The notes below the pieces were generated by a model. The model was not told where the DNA came from. It made no database searches and saw only the letters and a program-made list of their open reading frames with translations. This document shows, piece by piece, positions 16,286-24,138 of a stretch of DNA of 64,000 bases. Every line of letters begins with the position of its first letter. The stretch's first letter is position 1. The stretch lies in assembly GCF_016863395.1 (NCBI RefSeq), contig NZ_BOOU01000032.1:93767-157766 (forward strand), written 5' to 3'. The position numbers and the translations under genes were made by a program. Source of the stretch: Sphaerisporangium rufum. GTDB taxonomy: Bacteria > Actinomycetota > Actinomycetes > Streptosporangiales > Streptosporangiaceae.

Positions 16286-17137
16286 CTACGGCAGACTGTC
16301 GATAAGGGTACGAATGAACTTCTTCGACTCTGACGGTTCGTAGGCGTCCCGCCGGATATGGTCAAGTTTAAGCACGAAACGAGGAACTTCGCGGCTCTCT
16401 ACGTAGATCCCGCCTCCCGGCGTATCCATGTAGACGACCTCCGGATAGGGGTCCGGCATGTCAAAGATCCTGAATGGCCCTTCCGGGCTCGCATGAGCTC
16501 CAGAAGAGAAGGGCAGCACTCGGATTTCTATGTGCGGTTGCTCCGACAGGGCCAGCACGTGCTCGAGTTGTGACTTGAGGACCGCCGGCCCACCTGCACA
16601 ACGACGCAGAACCCCCTCGTCCAGGATCGCCTCGATACGTGGCGGCTGAGGGTCGGAGAGAATCTGCTGGCGAGTGAGCCGGAAGCGTACGCCGGAGGTG
16701 ATCTGAACCGGCGAGGAGTCGACGACGGCCGCCTGTACCGCTTCCATGTAGGCGCGGGTCTGCAGCAGGCCCGGGATCACCAGCGTGTCGAAGGAGCAGA
16801 TGCGCCGGGCCCGCGACTCCACCCAGGCGTAGTCGACCATGATCTTTGAAAGATCCTCCGAATAGCTGTCCCACCATCCGGCCTGCCACACCTCTCCGGC
16901 CAGCTTGATCAGTCCGTCCCGCCGGGACACCTCCGTGACGCCGTACAAATCAAGCATCGCGCGTACATCTGGCGTTCTGGCCGGGTAGATTCCGGCTTCT
17001 ATCCTGCTCACCGTCCCGCCGTCGCGCTGGATGAATGCGCCGACCTCCTTGAGGGTGAGGCCACTCATCTCTCGGAGTTGCCGCAATTCGCGGCCTAGCC
17101 ACTGCGCTCGCAGCGTCATAGCACGCTTGGACGTCAT
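16286..17137 (-). CDS. XRE-family regulator with DUF5753 domain (WhiJ-like)
   Basis: A 283-residue regulator. Residues ~12-66 form the helix-turn-helix (LGRELRQLREMSGLTLKEVG, then GTVSRIEAGIYPART). The remainder is the DUF5753 domain: TLVIPGLLQTRAYMEAVQ, RQQILSDPQPPRIEAILDEG, HIEIRVLPFSSGAHA, VVYMDTPGGGIYVES. Architecture and neighbours match WhiJ-like regulators, of which Streptomyces carries many. The ATG at 17137 has a GAGGTG just ahead. It is divergent from the HATPase gene at 17290. Confidence 0.92.
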   Translation of the reverse strand: MTSKRAMTLRAQWLGRELRQLREMSGLTLKEVGAFIQRDGGTVSRIEAGIYPARTPDVRAMLDLYGVTEVSRRDGLIKLAGEVWQAGWWDSYSEDLSKIMVDYAWVESRARRICSFDTLVIPGLLQTRAYMEAVQAAVVDSSPVQITSGVRFRLTRQQILSDPQPPRIEAILDEGVLRRCAGGPAVLKSQLEHVLALSEQPHIEIRVLPFSSGAHASPEGPFRIFDMPDPYPEVVYMDTPGGGIYVESREVPRFVLKLDHIRRDAYEPSESKKFIRTLIDSLP

Positions 17138-17289
17138 CGTGCACCTCGTGGGGAATTCAGGGGTTAAGTCAGATTCCGGATGCTACAAATTTGTGTTTCT
17201 CTGCAAACGACCCGCAGGGATGTCTCCGACCTGGCATCGTTCAGTAATGGATCGTACACACAGAGTTGTCGACCGGGGAGGGGTTCGCC

Positions 17290-17898
17290 ATGGAGGACGG
17301 GTGCCAAGCGCAGGCGGCGGTGGATCAGCGGCCATCGTGGCAGCTGGAAGGGACGCTCGGGTTGCCGGCGGTCTCGCGGCGGTTCGCGCCGCGGGCGGAG
17401 CTGGTGCGGGAGGTGCGCGGGTTCGTGTCCGGGCTGCTCGGCGCCGGGCATCCGCACCTGGACGACGTGATCCTGCTGACCAGCGAGCTGGCGGCGAACG
17501 TCGTGCGGCACGCCCCCGGGCAGGACTTCCTGGTCTCGGTGGCCTTCCCCGGCGGCGGCGTGCTGGTGGCGGTCACCGACGGCGGCTCGGCCGGCTCGCC
17601 GCGGCTCCGGAGGGCGGCCGACGACGAGGTGGACGGGCGCGGGCTCGTCCTGGTGGACGGGCGCGGGCTCGTCCTGGTGGACGGGCTGGCCGCGCGCTGG
17701 GGGTTCGAGCGGGGACGGCGCGGCACGGTGGTGTGGTTCGAGCTGGACGAACCGAACGCCCTGGACGAATCGCACGCCCTGCGGGGCATGGGCGCCTTGG
17801 ACGAATCGAACGCCCCCGGGCGGCATGGGCGCACTGCACGGCCCGGTCAAGCCGGGCCGGGCGGGCTCGCGGAAGGCCGGCGAGCGGGAGGCGGTTGA
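17290..17898 (+). CDS. HATPase_c_2 anti-sigma-like ATP-binding protein
   Basis: A 202-residue protein of the RsbW/SpoIIAB-like GHKL family. Motifs: the N-box region LDDVILLTSELAANVVRHAP and the GRGLVLVDGLAARWGFERG block. The ATG at 17290 follows GGGAGGGG; the upstream GTG (17266) is less likely. Inside, an 8-residue stretch DGRGLVLV is exactly duplicated by a 24-bp tandem repeat, adding material at the position of the ATP-lid G2 motif, which may alter or destroy nucleotide binding. The C-terminal ~60 residues repeat an LDES(H/N)A motif and are low complexity. Third member of the whiJ/abaA-type trio. Confidence 0.83.
   Translation: MEDGCQAQAAVDQRPSWQLEGTLGLPAVSRRFAPRAELVREVRGFVSGLLGAGHPHLDDVILLTSELAANVVRHAPGQDFLVSVAFPGGGVLVAVTDGGSAGSPRLRRAADDEVDGRGLVLVDGRGLVLVDGLAARWGFERGRRGTVVWFELDEPNALDESHALRGMGALDESNAPGRHGRTARPGQAGPGGLAEGRRAGGG
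17629..17685 (+). repeat. 24-bp tandem duplication in the HATPase gene
   Basis: The 24-bp unit starting GTGGACGGGCGCGGGCTCGT occupies 17629-17652 and is repeated identically at 17653-17676, with a 9-bp third partial copy (17677-17685). In frame, it duplicates DGRGLVLV. Identity at DNA level implies a recent slippage or duplication. Confidence 0.92.
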
Positions 17899-17930
17899 GC
17901 GAGAGGCGGTTGAGCGCGGCCCTGGGCCGG

Positions 17931-19208
17931 TCAGGCGTCGGCGGTGGCGAGCGGGGTGGCCTCGGGGGCGGCGCCGCGCATCCGGTCCAGCCGGCGCATG
18001 ATCGGGGTGGCGGTGGTGCCGTGCAGCGCGACCGAGAGAAGCACCGTGAAACCGACCACCGCCCACAGCTCCTCCGGCAGCACGCCGAAGTCGGCGTGGC
18101 CGAGGGCGTAGGCGAGGTAGTAGATCGACCCGATGCCGCGGATGCCGAAGAAGGCGATCACCGCGCGCTCGCGCCGGTCGGCACACCCCCTGGCCTGCAC
18201 CAGCCAGCCGACCACCGGGCGGATGACCAGGACGAGCAGCAGCCCGACCGCGGCACCGCGCCAGGTGAGCGCGGCCAGGCCGCCGGTGGCGATGAACCCG
18301 CCGAGCAGGAGCAGCAGCCAGGCGGTCAGCAGCCGCTCGACCTGTTCCACGAAGCCGTGCAGCACGCCGTTGTAGCCGTGGCCGCGCTCGGCGTTGCGGA
18401 CCGTGCAGGCGGTGACGAAGACCGCGATGAAGCCGTAGCCGCCGACGAGTTCGGTCGCTCCGTAGGCGAGGAAGGTGGCGGCCAGCGCGACGAAGCCGTC
18501 GCGGTGCTCGGCCAGCCGCACCTTCTCGGTCCGGGCGTGGAAGAAGAGCCGGCCCAGCAGCCGGCCGATCAGCAGGCCGCCGACGATCCCGGCGCCGATC
18601 TTGTAGAGGACGTCGACCAGCACCCACTCCCCCACCCAGCCGAACGTCCCGGCGGTGGCGAGCGCCATGGTGATGGCGGCGTAGACGAACGGGAAGCCGG
18701 CCCCGTCGTTGAGGCCCGCCTCCGAGGTGAGGGCGAAGCGCACCTCGTCGTCCGCCTTCTCCGAGTCGACCGGCTCGCCGACCTGGACGTCGGAGGCGAG
18801 CACCGGGTCGGTCGGCGACAGCACCGCGCCGATCAGCAGCGCGGCGGCGATCGGCCAGCCGAGCAGTCCCCAGACGGCCACCGCGACCGCGCCGACGGTG
18901 AGCGGCATGGCCAGGCCGAGCAACCGCCAGGTGGACGACCAGCGGCGCCGGCCGATCACCCGGTTGATCGCCAGACCGGCGCCCATCAGCGAGATCACCA
19001 CGCAGATCTCCGCGATGTGCTCGACGGCGCCGCGGTTGGCCACCGGGTCGGGCTCGGGCAGCGGCAGGGGCAGCAGGTAGACCAGCATGCCGCCGAGCAG
19101 GCAGACGAGCGGCAGCGAGAATGGCCGCTTGCGCAGCAGCGGGGGCATGATCGCGGCGAGCAGGGCTCCGGCGCCGGCCAGGGCGAAGAGAAGATCAGGG
19201 GTGGTCAT
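17931..19208 (-). CDS. Cation:proton antiporter (CPA1/NhaP type)
   Basis: A 425-residue transporter with about 12-13 hydrophobic segments. Conserved blocks: GAVLSPTDPVLASDVQVGEP (the TDP motif of CPA1 proteins), and RFALTSEAGLNDGAGFPFVY with the ND pair required for Na+/H+ exchange. It exchanges Na+ or K+ for protons across the cytoplasmic membrane. It lacks the long soluble tail of eukaryotic-type members. The ATG at 19208 is the first likely start; an upstream in-frame segment is out of the family pattern. It faces the HATPase gene tail to tail (33 bp). Confidence 0.9.
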   Translation of the reverse strand: MTTPDLLFALAGAGALLAAIMPPLLRKRPFSLPLVCLLGGMLVYLLPLPLPEPDPVANRGAVEHIAEICVVISLMGAGLAINRVIGRRRWSSTWRLLGLAMPLTVGAVAVAVWGLLGWPIAAALLIGAVLSPTDPVLASDVQVGEPVDSEKADDEVRFALTSEAGLNDGAGFPFVYAAITMALATAGTFGWVGEWVLVDVLYKIGAGIVGGLLIGRLLGRLFFHARTEKVRLAEHRDGFVALAATFLAYGATELVGGYGFIAVFVTACTVRNAERGHGYNGVLHGFVEQVERLLTAWLLLLLGGFIATGGLAALTWRGAAVGLLLVLVIRPVVGWLVQARGCADRRERAVIAFFGIRGIGSIYYLAYALGHADFGVLPEELWAVVGFTVLLSVALHGTTATPIMRRLDRMRGAAPEATPLATADA

Positions 19209-19595
19209 CGCCCGGGTCCCTGCCCCGCCTACGGTAAAACATCCCGAATCACACAACAAGTGACGGAAATCGCGTCGCCGAGGTCTCCGCCGGGCGGAGC
19301 CGCCGTTTCAGCGGCAGCCCCTGCCGGCGGTTGCGGGCGGGCGATCCGGCCCAGCGGTCAGCGGCCGGGGGTCATCGGGGCATCTATCTCGGCAGGGACT
19401 GACCGGCGCCAACCGGGAACGGCCCGGCCTCGATCAGGCTCTGGCAGCCGTCCGCGCCGGCGACACCCTGGTCGTTGCGAGACCGGGCGGTCGCAGGACC
19501 GGCCGACGGCGTCCAGCTTGCCGTACTGCGGCCGCCAGGGGTGTTCGTCGCCGCGTTCTCGCGACGGGGACGGGCCGGCGGCCGCTGGACGGGGA
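19209..19595. other. Intergenic region with recombinase relic
   Basis: A 387-bp gap between the antiporter and a SnoaL-like gene. The antiporter promoter should lie at its left end, where an AT-richer patch (GGTAAAACATCCCGAATC) stands out. In the middle is a fragment of a serine recombinase (19396-19479). The rest shows no convincing codon pattern or repeats. Confidence 0.6.
19396..19479 (+). pseudogene. Relic of a serine recombinase (resolvase N-terminal domain)
   Basis: In one frame, 28 codons read GLTGANRERPGLDQALAAVR followed by AGDTLVVA. This is the resolvase segment usually seen as GLTGTNRxRPGLxxALAAxR then GDTLVVTKLDRLARS. The neighbouring catalytic-domain motifs (YxRVST upstream, KLDRLAR downstream) are missing, so it is a remnant. 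It points to a past transposon or integrative element here. Confidence 0.75.
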
Positions 19596-20009
19596 CTACT
19601 GCTCGGGGGTCAGGACCGGGCTGTTGTGGTAGGCGGCGATCAGCCACTGGCCGTCGCGCTTCTCGAAGACCCAGGTGGCGTTCACCTTGCGGTGGTCGTC
19701 GGTGATCTCGGTTTCGCCGGGGAAGAGGATGGCGGATTCGCTGACGAGGATCGCGGCGTCCTGGCCGAGGAAGCGGATGCTGAGCTGCTTGTTCTGGGTG
19801 GAGCTGCCCTTGAGGGGGCCGGCGAAGGCTTGGGCCATGTTCTGGCGGATCATCTCGCGGCCGTCGCGGAGCGAGCCGGGCATGATGGCGGTCGCGTCCG
19901 TGGCGTAGTCGGCGACCATGCCGTCGGCGTCGCCGGCCTCCCACGCCTTGTAGGAGTCGGCCAGCACGGCCTGGATCGCGGCCTCGTCATGGGCACGGGT
20001 GTTCGGCAT
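19596..20009 (-). CDS. SnoaL-like / SgcJ-EcaC family protein
   Basis: A 137-residue NTF2-fold protein of the SgcJ/EcaC (DUF4440-like) family. The N-terminal helix AAIQAVLADSYKAWEAGDAD, then MVADYATDATAIMPGS, and the C-terminal strand TWVFEKRDGQWLIAAYHNSP are typical. Such proteins are called oxidoreductases from their pathway context, but no catalytic residues are known. The ATG at 20009 follows AAGGGAG. It lies 91 bp after the sigma-factor gene on the same strand and could be co-transcribed. Confidence 0.87.
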   Translation of the reverse strand: MPNTRAHDEAAIQAVLADSYKAWEAGDADGMVADYATDATAIMPGSLRDGREMIRQNMAQAFAGPLKGSSTQNKQLSIRFLGQDAAILVSESAILFPGETEITDDHRKVNATWVFEKRDGQWLIAAYHNSPVLTPEQ

Positions 20010-20100
20010 CGGGTTCTCCCTTGTGATCGGCTCGCCCGGGGTGTTCCGGAGAGCCCGCCGATACATACCGGCGGCGCGGGCCGAACTCATCGCACCGTCG

Positions 20101-21060
20101 TCAGGAGATTTCAGTGGGCAGGCCGAAGGCCGCGAAGATCTCGGGGTCCTGGAACACCGAGTTCCTGCTGATGCCCTCGGCCGTGACGGTGAAGATCTGG
20201 AGCGTGTGCAGCCGGTATCCGTCGCCGGCGCGCCGGTAGGCGGCGAATCCGGGCTGGCCTCCGTTGGCGGTGACCTCCTTGAGACGCCAGTCCTTACCGG
20301 CGGCGTCGAACACCCACCCCATGAACAGGCCGTAGTTCCCGCGTCCGGTGAACCAGTTGAGCATCGGCGGCATCTCCATGAGGACGTCCTCGGTGATCAG
20401 CCGTTTGAGGGCCTCGACGTCCGCGAGCTCGAACGCCTTCATGTAGCGCTCGACCCAGGCGCGCTGCTCGGCCGCGGACGGCTCGCCGACCAGTTCCTGC
20501 CGGACCCCGGTCTCCTTCAGACGGGCACGTGCCCGCTGCAGGGAGCTGTTCACCGACACCGCGGTGGTGTCGAGGATCTCCGCCGTCTCGGAAGCCGAGA
20601 AGCCGAGCACCTCACGCAGGATCAACGCGCCGCGCTGCCGCGCCGACAGGTGCTGCAGCGCGGACACGAACGCCAGCCGCAGGCTGCTGCGGTCGATCAC
20701 GGTCACAGCCGGGTCGCCCGTCTCCAGCAGCGAGTCCGGCAAGGGCTGGAGCCAGGCGTGCTCGCCCGGGACGAGCGGCGCGAGCGGATCCGACGCGGCC
20801 ACCAGCCCTGACGGCAGCGGCCTGCCGCCGCGAGACTTCAGCGCGGTCAGGCAGGCGTTCGTCGCGATCCGGTACAGCCAGGTCCGCACCGAACTGCGCG
20901 TCTGGTCGTACTGCTCCCGCGCCCGCCACGCCCGCAGATACGTCTCCTGAACGAGGTCCTCGGCGTCGTGAACCGACCCGAGCATCCGGTAGCAGTACGC
21001 GAGCAGCTCCGTCCGGAACGACTCGATCCGACGGTCGAAGCCCTCTTCCCCCGACAACAC
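20101..21060 (-). CDS. ECF sigma factor with C-terminal SnoaL-like domain (SigG/SigX5-like)
   Basis: A 319-residue sigma factor. Region 2 is LLAYCYRMLGSVHDAEDLVQ, then ETYLRAWRAREQYDQTRSSV; region 4 contains LSARQRGALILREVLGFSAS and ETAEILDTTAVSVNSSLQRA. The last ~110 residues (WVERYMKAFELADVEALKRL, MLNWFTGRGNYGLFMGWVFD) are a SnoaL-like domain, as in the SigG/TIGR02960 group; this domain is thought to regulate the sigma factor in place of an anti-sigma. I chose GTG 21060 because of GGAGAAGGGG upstream and a CATAAT box at 21096-21091; an ATG at 21114 lacks both. The SnoaL-like gene next door is probably functionally linked. Confidence 0.87.
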   Translation of the reverse strand: MLSGEEGFDRRIESFRTELLAYCYRMLGSVHDAEDLVQETYLRAWRAREQYDQTRSSVRTWLYRIATNACLTALKSRGGRPLPSGLVAASDPLAPLVPGEHAWLQPLPDSLLETGDPAVTVIDRSSLRLAFVSALQHLSARQRGALILREVLGFSASETAEILDTTAVSVNSSLQRARARLKETGVRQELVGEPSAAEQRAWVERYMKAFELADVEALKRLITEDVLMEMPPMLNWFTGRGNYGLFMGWVFDAAGKDWRLKEVTANGGQPGFAAYRRAGDGYRLHTLQIFTVTAEGISRNSVFQDPEIFAAFGLPTEIS

Positions 21061-21159
21061 GCCACGCCCCTTCTCCACCGCCGCCGCAACATTATGGACG
21101 GACTGACCTCTCATCGGTGCGGTGGCGCCGTGTGCCCGGCGCGTGGGCAGGAACTCCGG

Positions 21160-21969
21160 TCACCGGGCGCGGAGCGCGTGGGCGTGCCAGCGGCCGTCGC
21201 GGCGGCCGAGCGACAGCGGGCGGCCGAAGCACGCCGACGCCAGGTCGGCGGTGAGCACCTCCGCCACCGGGCCGGCGGCCAGCACCCGGGCGTCCCGCAT
21301 CAGCAGCGCGTGCGTGGTGGTGGCCGGCACCTCCTCCAGGTGATGGGTGACCAGCACCGTGGTCAGCGCCACCCGGGTCTGCGCCAGGGTTTCCAGCGCG
21401 CCGATCAGATCCTCCCGGGCCGGCAGATCCAGCCCGGCGAACGGCTCGTCCAGCAGGAGCAGGGCCGGCTGGGCCATCATCGCCCGGGCCACCCGCACCC
21501 GGGCCCGCTCGCCCTGCGAGCAGACCGCGAACGGCCGGTCGGCCAGGTCCTTGCAGCCGAGATCGGCGAGCAGCGCCTCGGCCCGCTCCCGCTCGGCCGG
21601 CCCGTAGCGGTCCCACAGCGGGGCGCTGCTGCCGGTGTGCCCGGTGAGGACGACCGTGTGCGCGGTGAGGCCCTCCCCCTCCATGAGCTGCTCGTCCACC
21701 AGGCGCTGGCTGGCCGCCACCAGGCCCACGCGGCGGCGCAGCTCGCGCAGGTCCACCCGGCCCAGCCGGTTGCCGAGCACCGCGGCCGTCCCCGAACTCG
21801 GGTGGCGGACCGCGGCGGCGATCGACAGCAGGGTGGTCTTGCCCGCGCCGTTCGGCCCGAGCACCACCCAGTGCTCGCCGAACCCGACCCGCCAGTCCAC
21901 CTCGTCCAGCAGGGCACGGCCCGGCACCCGGACCGTCACCCCCGAGACCTCCACCGCGGCGGCGGCCAT
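21160..21969 (-). CDS. ABC transporter ATP-binding protein
   Basis: A 269-residue ABC ATPase. Walker A is LGPNGAGKTTLLSIAA, the signature is CSQGERARVRVARAM (SQGE in place of LSGGQ), Walker B is ALLLLDEPFAGLD, and the switch is LVTHHLEEVP. The subgroup resembles the YlmA/ModF-like ATPases that often stand alone. No permease gene is next to it, so its partner is encoded elsewhere or it is non-transport. The ATG at 21969 has AGGAG with ideal spacing; ATG 21990 in frame is an alternative. Confidence 0.88.
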   Translation of the reverse strand: MAAAAVEVSGVTVRVPGRALLDEVDWRVGFGEHWVVLGPNGAGKTTLLSIAAAVRHPSSGTAAVLGNRLGRVDLRELRRRVGLVAASQRLVDEQLMEGEGLTAHTVVLTGHTGSSAPLWDRYGPAERERAEALLADLGCKDLADRPFAVCSQGERARVRVARAMMAQPALLLLDEPFAGLDLPAREDLIGALETLAQTRVALTTVLVTHHLEEVPATTTHALLMRDARVLAAGPVAEVLTADLASACFGRPLSLGRRDGRWHAHALRAR

Positions 21970-22274
21970 CTCACTCTCCTGCGGCCCCATCGGCCCCCCT
22001 TCCCGCCAGCAGCATAAGAGGATGCGTCCCGGCCGCGTGACGCTTCGCCCTTTTGCCCGCTTCAGCACCGGGCCGGTAAGCGCGTCAGTCGTGACACATA
22101 TCGCGATCACCAGCAGCGTTCCGCCGGTGACACCAATCACGGTCCAGCGAGATGGCCGGACCAGGCGATTATGACGAGCAAAGGCCTCGCCGGGAGCCGG
22201 GTAGGCAGCGCGTGCAACAGTTCGGGGGGCGTGGCCGTCTTGTGCGGGACGGAGGAGAGAGGACACCGACCCCT
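21970..22274. promoter_or_regulatory. Divergent control region, ABC ATPase / SigE-type sigma
   Basis: A gap of about 300 bp between divergent genes. It must carry both promoters. I see an AT-richer stretch around 22090-22180 (GTGACACATATCGCGATCAC has a rough dyad) and GGAGGAGAGAGG at 22252-22263 ahead of the sigma start, 11-23 nt away. I cannot assign firm -10/-35 elements. Confidence 0.4.
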
Positions 22275-22787
22275 GTGGACGAACCACGATTCGAGGACTT
22301 CGCCGGTGAGCGGGCGGACGCGCTGCTGCGGTACGCGTACCTGCTCACCGGCGACCCGCACGACGCGGCCGACCTCGTGCAGGAAGGGCTGGTGCGGCTG
22401 CGCGGCTCCTGGGCCAAGGTCCGGCGCAAGGACGACCCGGAGTCGTACGTCCGCACCACGATGACCCGGCTGCACATCAACGCCTGGCGCCGGCGCTCCC
22501 GCGAGCACCTGACCGCGGTCCCGCCCGAGCGGGCGGCCCCGGGAGACCCGTTCGCCCGGGTGGAGCAGGACGACGAGCTGTGGCGCCGGCTGGCGTCGCT
22601 CCCCCGGCGCCAGCGCGCCGTACTGGTGCTGCGCTACTACGAGGAACGCACCGACCTCGAGATCGCCGAGATCCTCGGCGTCTCCCATGGCACCGTCCGC
22701 AGCCAGGCGTCCCGGGCGCTGGACAAGCTGCGCACCACGCTCGCCACCCCGCGGGCCACCACCGAACCGGCCGGAGGAAAGGCATGA
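22275..22787 (+). CDS. SigE-family (ECF) sigma factor
   Basis: A 170-residue ECF sigma factor of the actinobacterial SigE/SigM-like class. Region 2: ALLRYAYLLTGDPHDAADLV, then QEGLVRLRGSWAKVRRKDDP and ESYVRTTMTRLHINAWRRRS. Region 4: LPRRQRAVLVLRYYEERTDL, then EIAEILGVSHGTVRSQASRA. The start is GTG 22275 (VDEPRFEDFAGER). The next gene begins inside its stop (ATGA), the classic arrangement for a sigma factor with a membrane anti-sigma. Confidence 0.9.
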   Translation: MDEPRFEDFAGERADALLRYAYLLTGDPHDAADLVQEGLVRLRGSWAKVRRKDDPESYVRTTMTRLHINAWRRRSREHLTAVPPERAAPGDPFARVEQDDELWRRLASLPRRQRAVLVLRYYEERTDLEIAEILGVSHGTVRSQASRALDKLRTTLATPRATTEPAGGKA

Positions 22788-24124
22788 CGACCGACATCGA
22801 GGACGCCCTCACCCGCACCCTGGCCCGGGCCGCCGGCCGCGCCCCCGCCGCGTCACCCGACCTGCTCGACCGGGTCGCCACCCGCCACGCCCGCCGGCGG
22901 CGCGGCGCGGTCCTCATCGCCGCGGCGTCGGTCATCACCATGGCCGGCGTCGCGACCCTCGGCGTCGATGTGCTGGCCTCGCGCCTGGACGCGGCACGGC
23001 ATTCCGCCACCTCCGGCCCGGCGAAGGACCGGCGGGAGGTCACGCCGAAGGACACTCCGATACCTCCGCCGCTGGCGAAGGTCTGGCACGACGGAGTATG
23101 GACCCTCCCCGCCAAGCTCTCCGACGGCCGGACCTACACGCCGATGACGTTCATCGACGAGACCCGGCTCCTGATCGCGACCAGTTCCGGCGCCGAGAAA
23201 GCCACCCGCCTGCTGTCGTACGACCTGTGGAGCAGGAAGACCACCGAGATCGCCACGATCGGCGTCCCGGCGGGGTCGGCGGCCCTCCCGTCCGGCTTCA
23301 CGGTCGGCGACGGGCAGGTGGCCTGGTATTCCTTGCAGGGGGACGGCGCGGGACTCACCGTGGACATCTGGGCGGTACCGCTCACCGGTGGCACGCCACG
23401 GCGGGTGACGTCCTTCCCCGGGCTCCCCGAGGCGGGCGGGGTGGACCGGCTGGCGATCGTCGACGGCAAGGTCGTCTGGTCCCGGGCCGACGGCGCCGGG
23501 GTGTTCCAGGCGAAGCTGCCGGCGGGGAAGCCGGTCAAGATCCCGGGATCCGACGAACTGCACCTGTTCCAGTGGCCCTGGGCGGGGAGCCCCGCTTACC
23601 CCGATGAGGCCCGGTGGAGCAAGGCGAACGGACTTCCCTCCGAGTTCACGCTGGACGAGTTGACCGGATCCGCCGGAGATGTCGAGACGACCGATACGAC
23701 GTGGTTCGCGCGGCTGACGAACGTGGTGACCGGTGAGCGACGGGACGCCGTCCAGCGCCCGAAAGCCGTCCGCGGTACCGCGTCGTGCGGAATGATCCGG
23801 TGCGCCGGTGCGACCGATGACGGTCTGGTGACCTGGGACCGCGACGACCCGGCGCCGACCGCCGTGGCGCCCAACGGGGGCCTCGCCGCGCACCGCCCCC
23901 CCGCACTCGACCGATTCGTCACCACTCTCCTGGTCCAGAACGGGCGCCTCGCGGGTGTCGCACTGCGTGATCTGCAGACCGGGCTGGCCGCGGACCTGGG
24001 CCTCCGGCCGAACAAGGCCGGCTTCATCAGGACGCCGTATGTCCACGACGGTGACATGCGCATGCTCGCCTACCCGCTGCCCGGGCGGATGGTGGTGATC
24101 GATCTGACCAAGCTCCTCGGGTGA
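22784..24124 (+). CDS. Membrane-anchored protein, probable sigma-factor partner
   Basis: A 446-residue protein overlapping the sigma gene by ATGA. Residues 1-40 are cytoplasmic (EDALTRTLARAAGRAPAASP, then LLDRVATRHARRRRG), one membrane segment follows (about 41-62), and a long extracytoplasmic part contains repeated strand patterns (RLLSYDLWSRKTTEIATIG, VDIWAVPLTGGTPRRVT), suggesting a TolB-like beta-propeller. SigE-family sigma factors are often paired with such proteins, which may act as anti-sigma sensors. No zinc-binding anti-sigma motif (HxxxCxxC) is visible, so the inhibitory mode would differ. Confidence 0.75.
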   Translation: MTTDIEDALTRTLARAAGRAPAASPDLLDRVATRHARRRRGAVLIAAASVITMAGVATLGVDVLASRLDAARHSATSGPAKDRREVTPKDTPIPPPLAKVWHDGVWTLPAKLSDGRTYTPMTFIDETRLLIATSSGAEKATRLLSYDLWSRKTTEIATIGVPAGSAALPSGFTVGDGQVAWYSLQGDGAGLTVDIWAVPLTGGTPRRVTSFPGLPEAGGVDRLAIVDGKVVWSRADGAGVFQAKLPAGKPVKIPGSDELHLFQWPWAGSPAYPDEARWSKANGLPSEFTLDELTGSAGDVETTDTTWFARLTNVVTGERRDAVQRPKAVRGTASCGMIRCAGATDDGLVTWDRDDPAPTAVAPNGGLAAHRPPALDRFVTTLLVQNGRLAGVALRDLQTGLAADLGLRPNKAGFIRTPYVHDGDMRMLAYPLPGRMVVIDLTKLLG

Positions 24125-24138
24125 TCGCCGGACGTCGC

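Noticed and set aside
17031..20171. 1046-codon open frame over the HATPase, antiporter and SnoaL region
   Set aside because: It crosses genes on both strands, has a Gly/Arg/His-rich composition and no domain; only the 28-codon resolvase stretch is independently supported, in its own frame.
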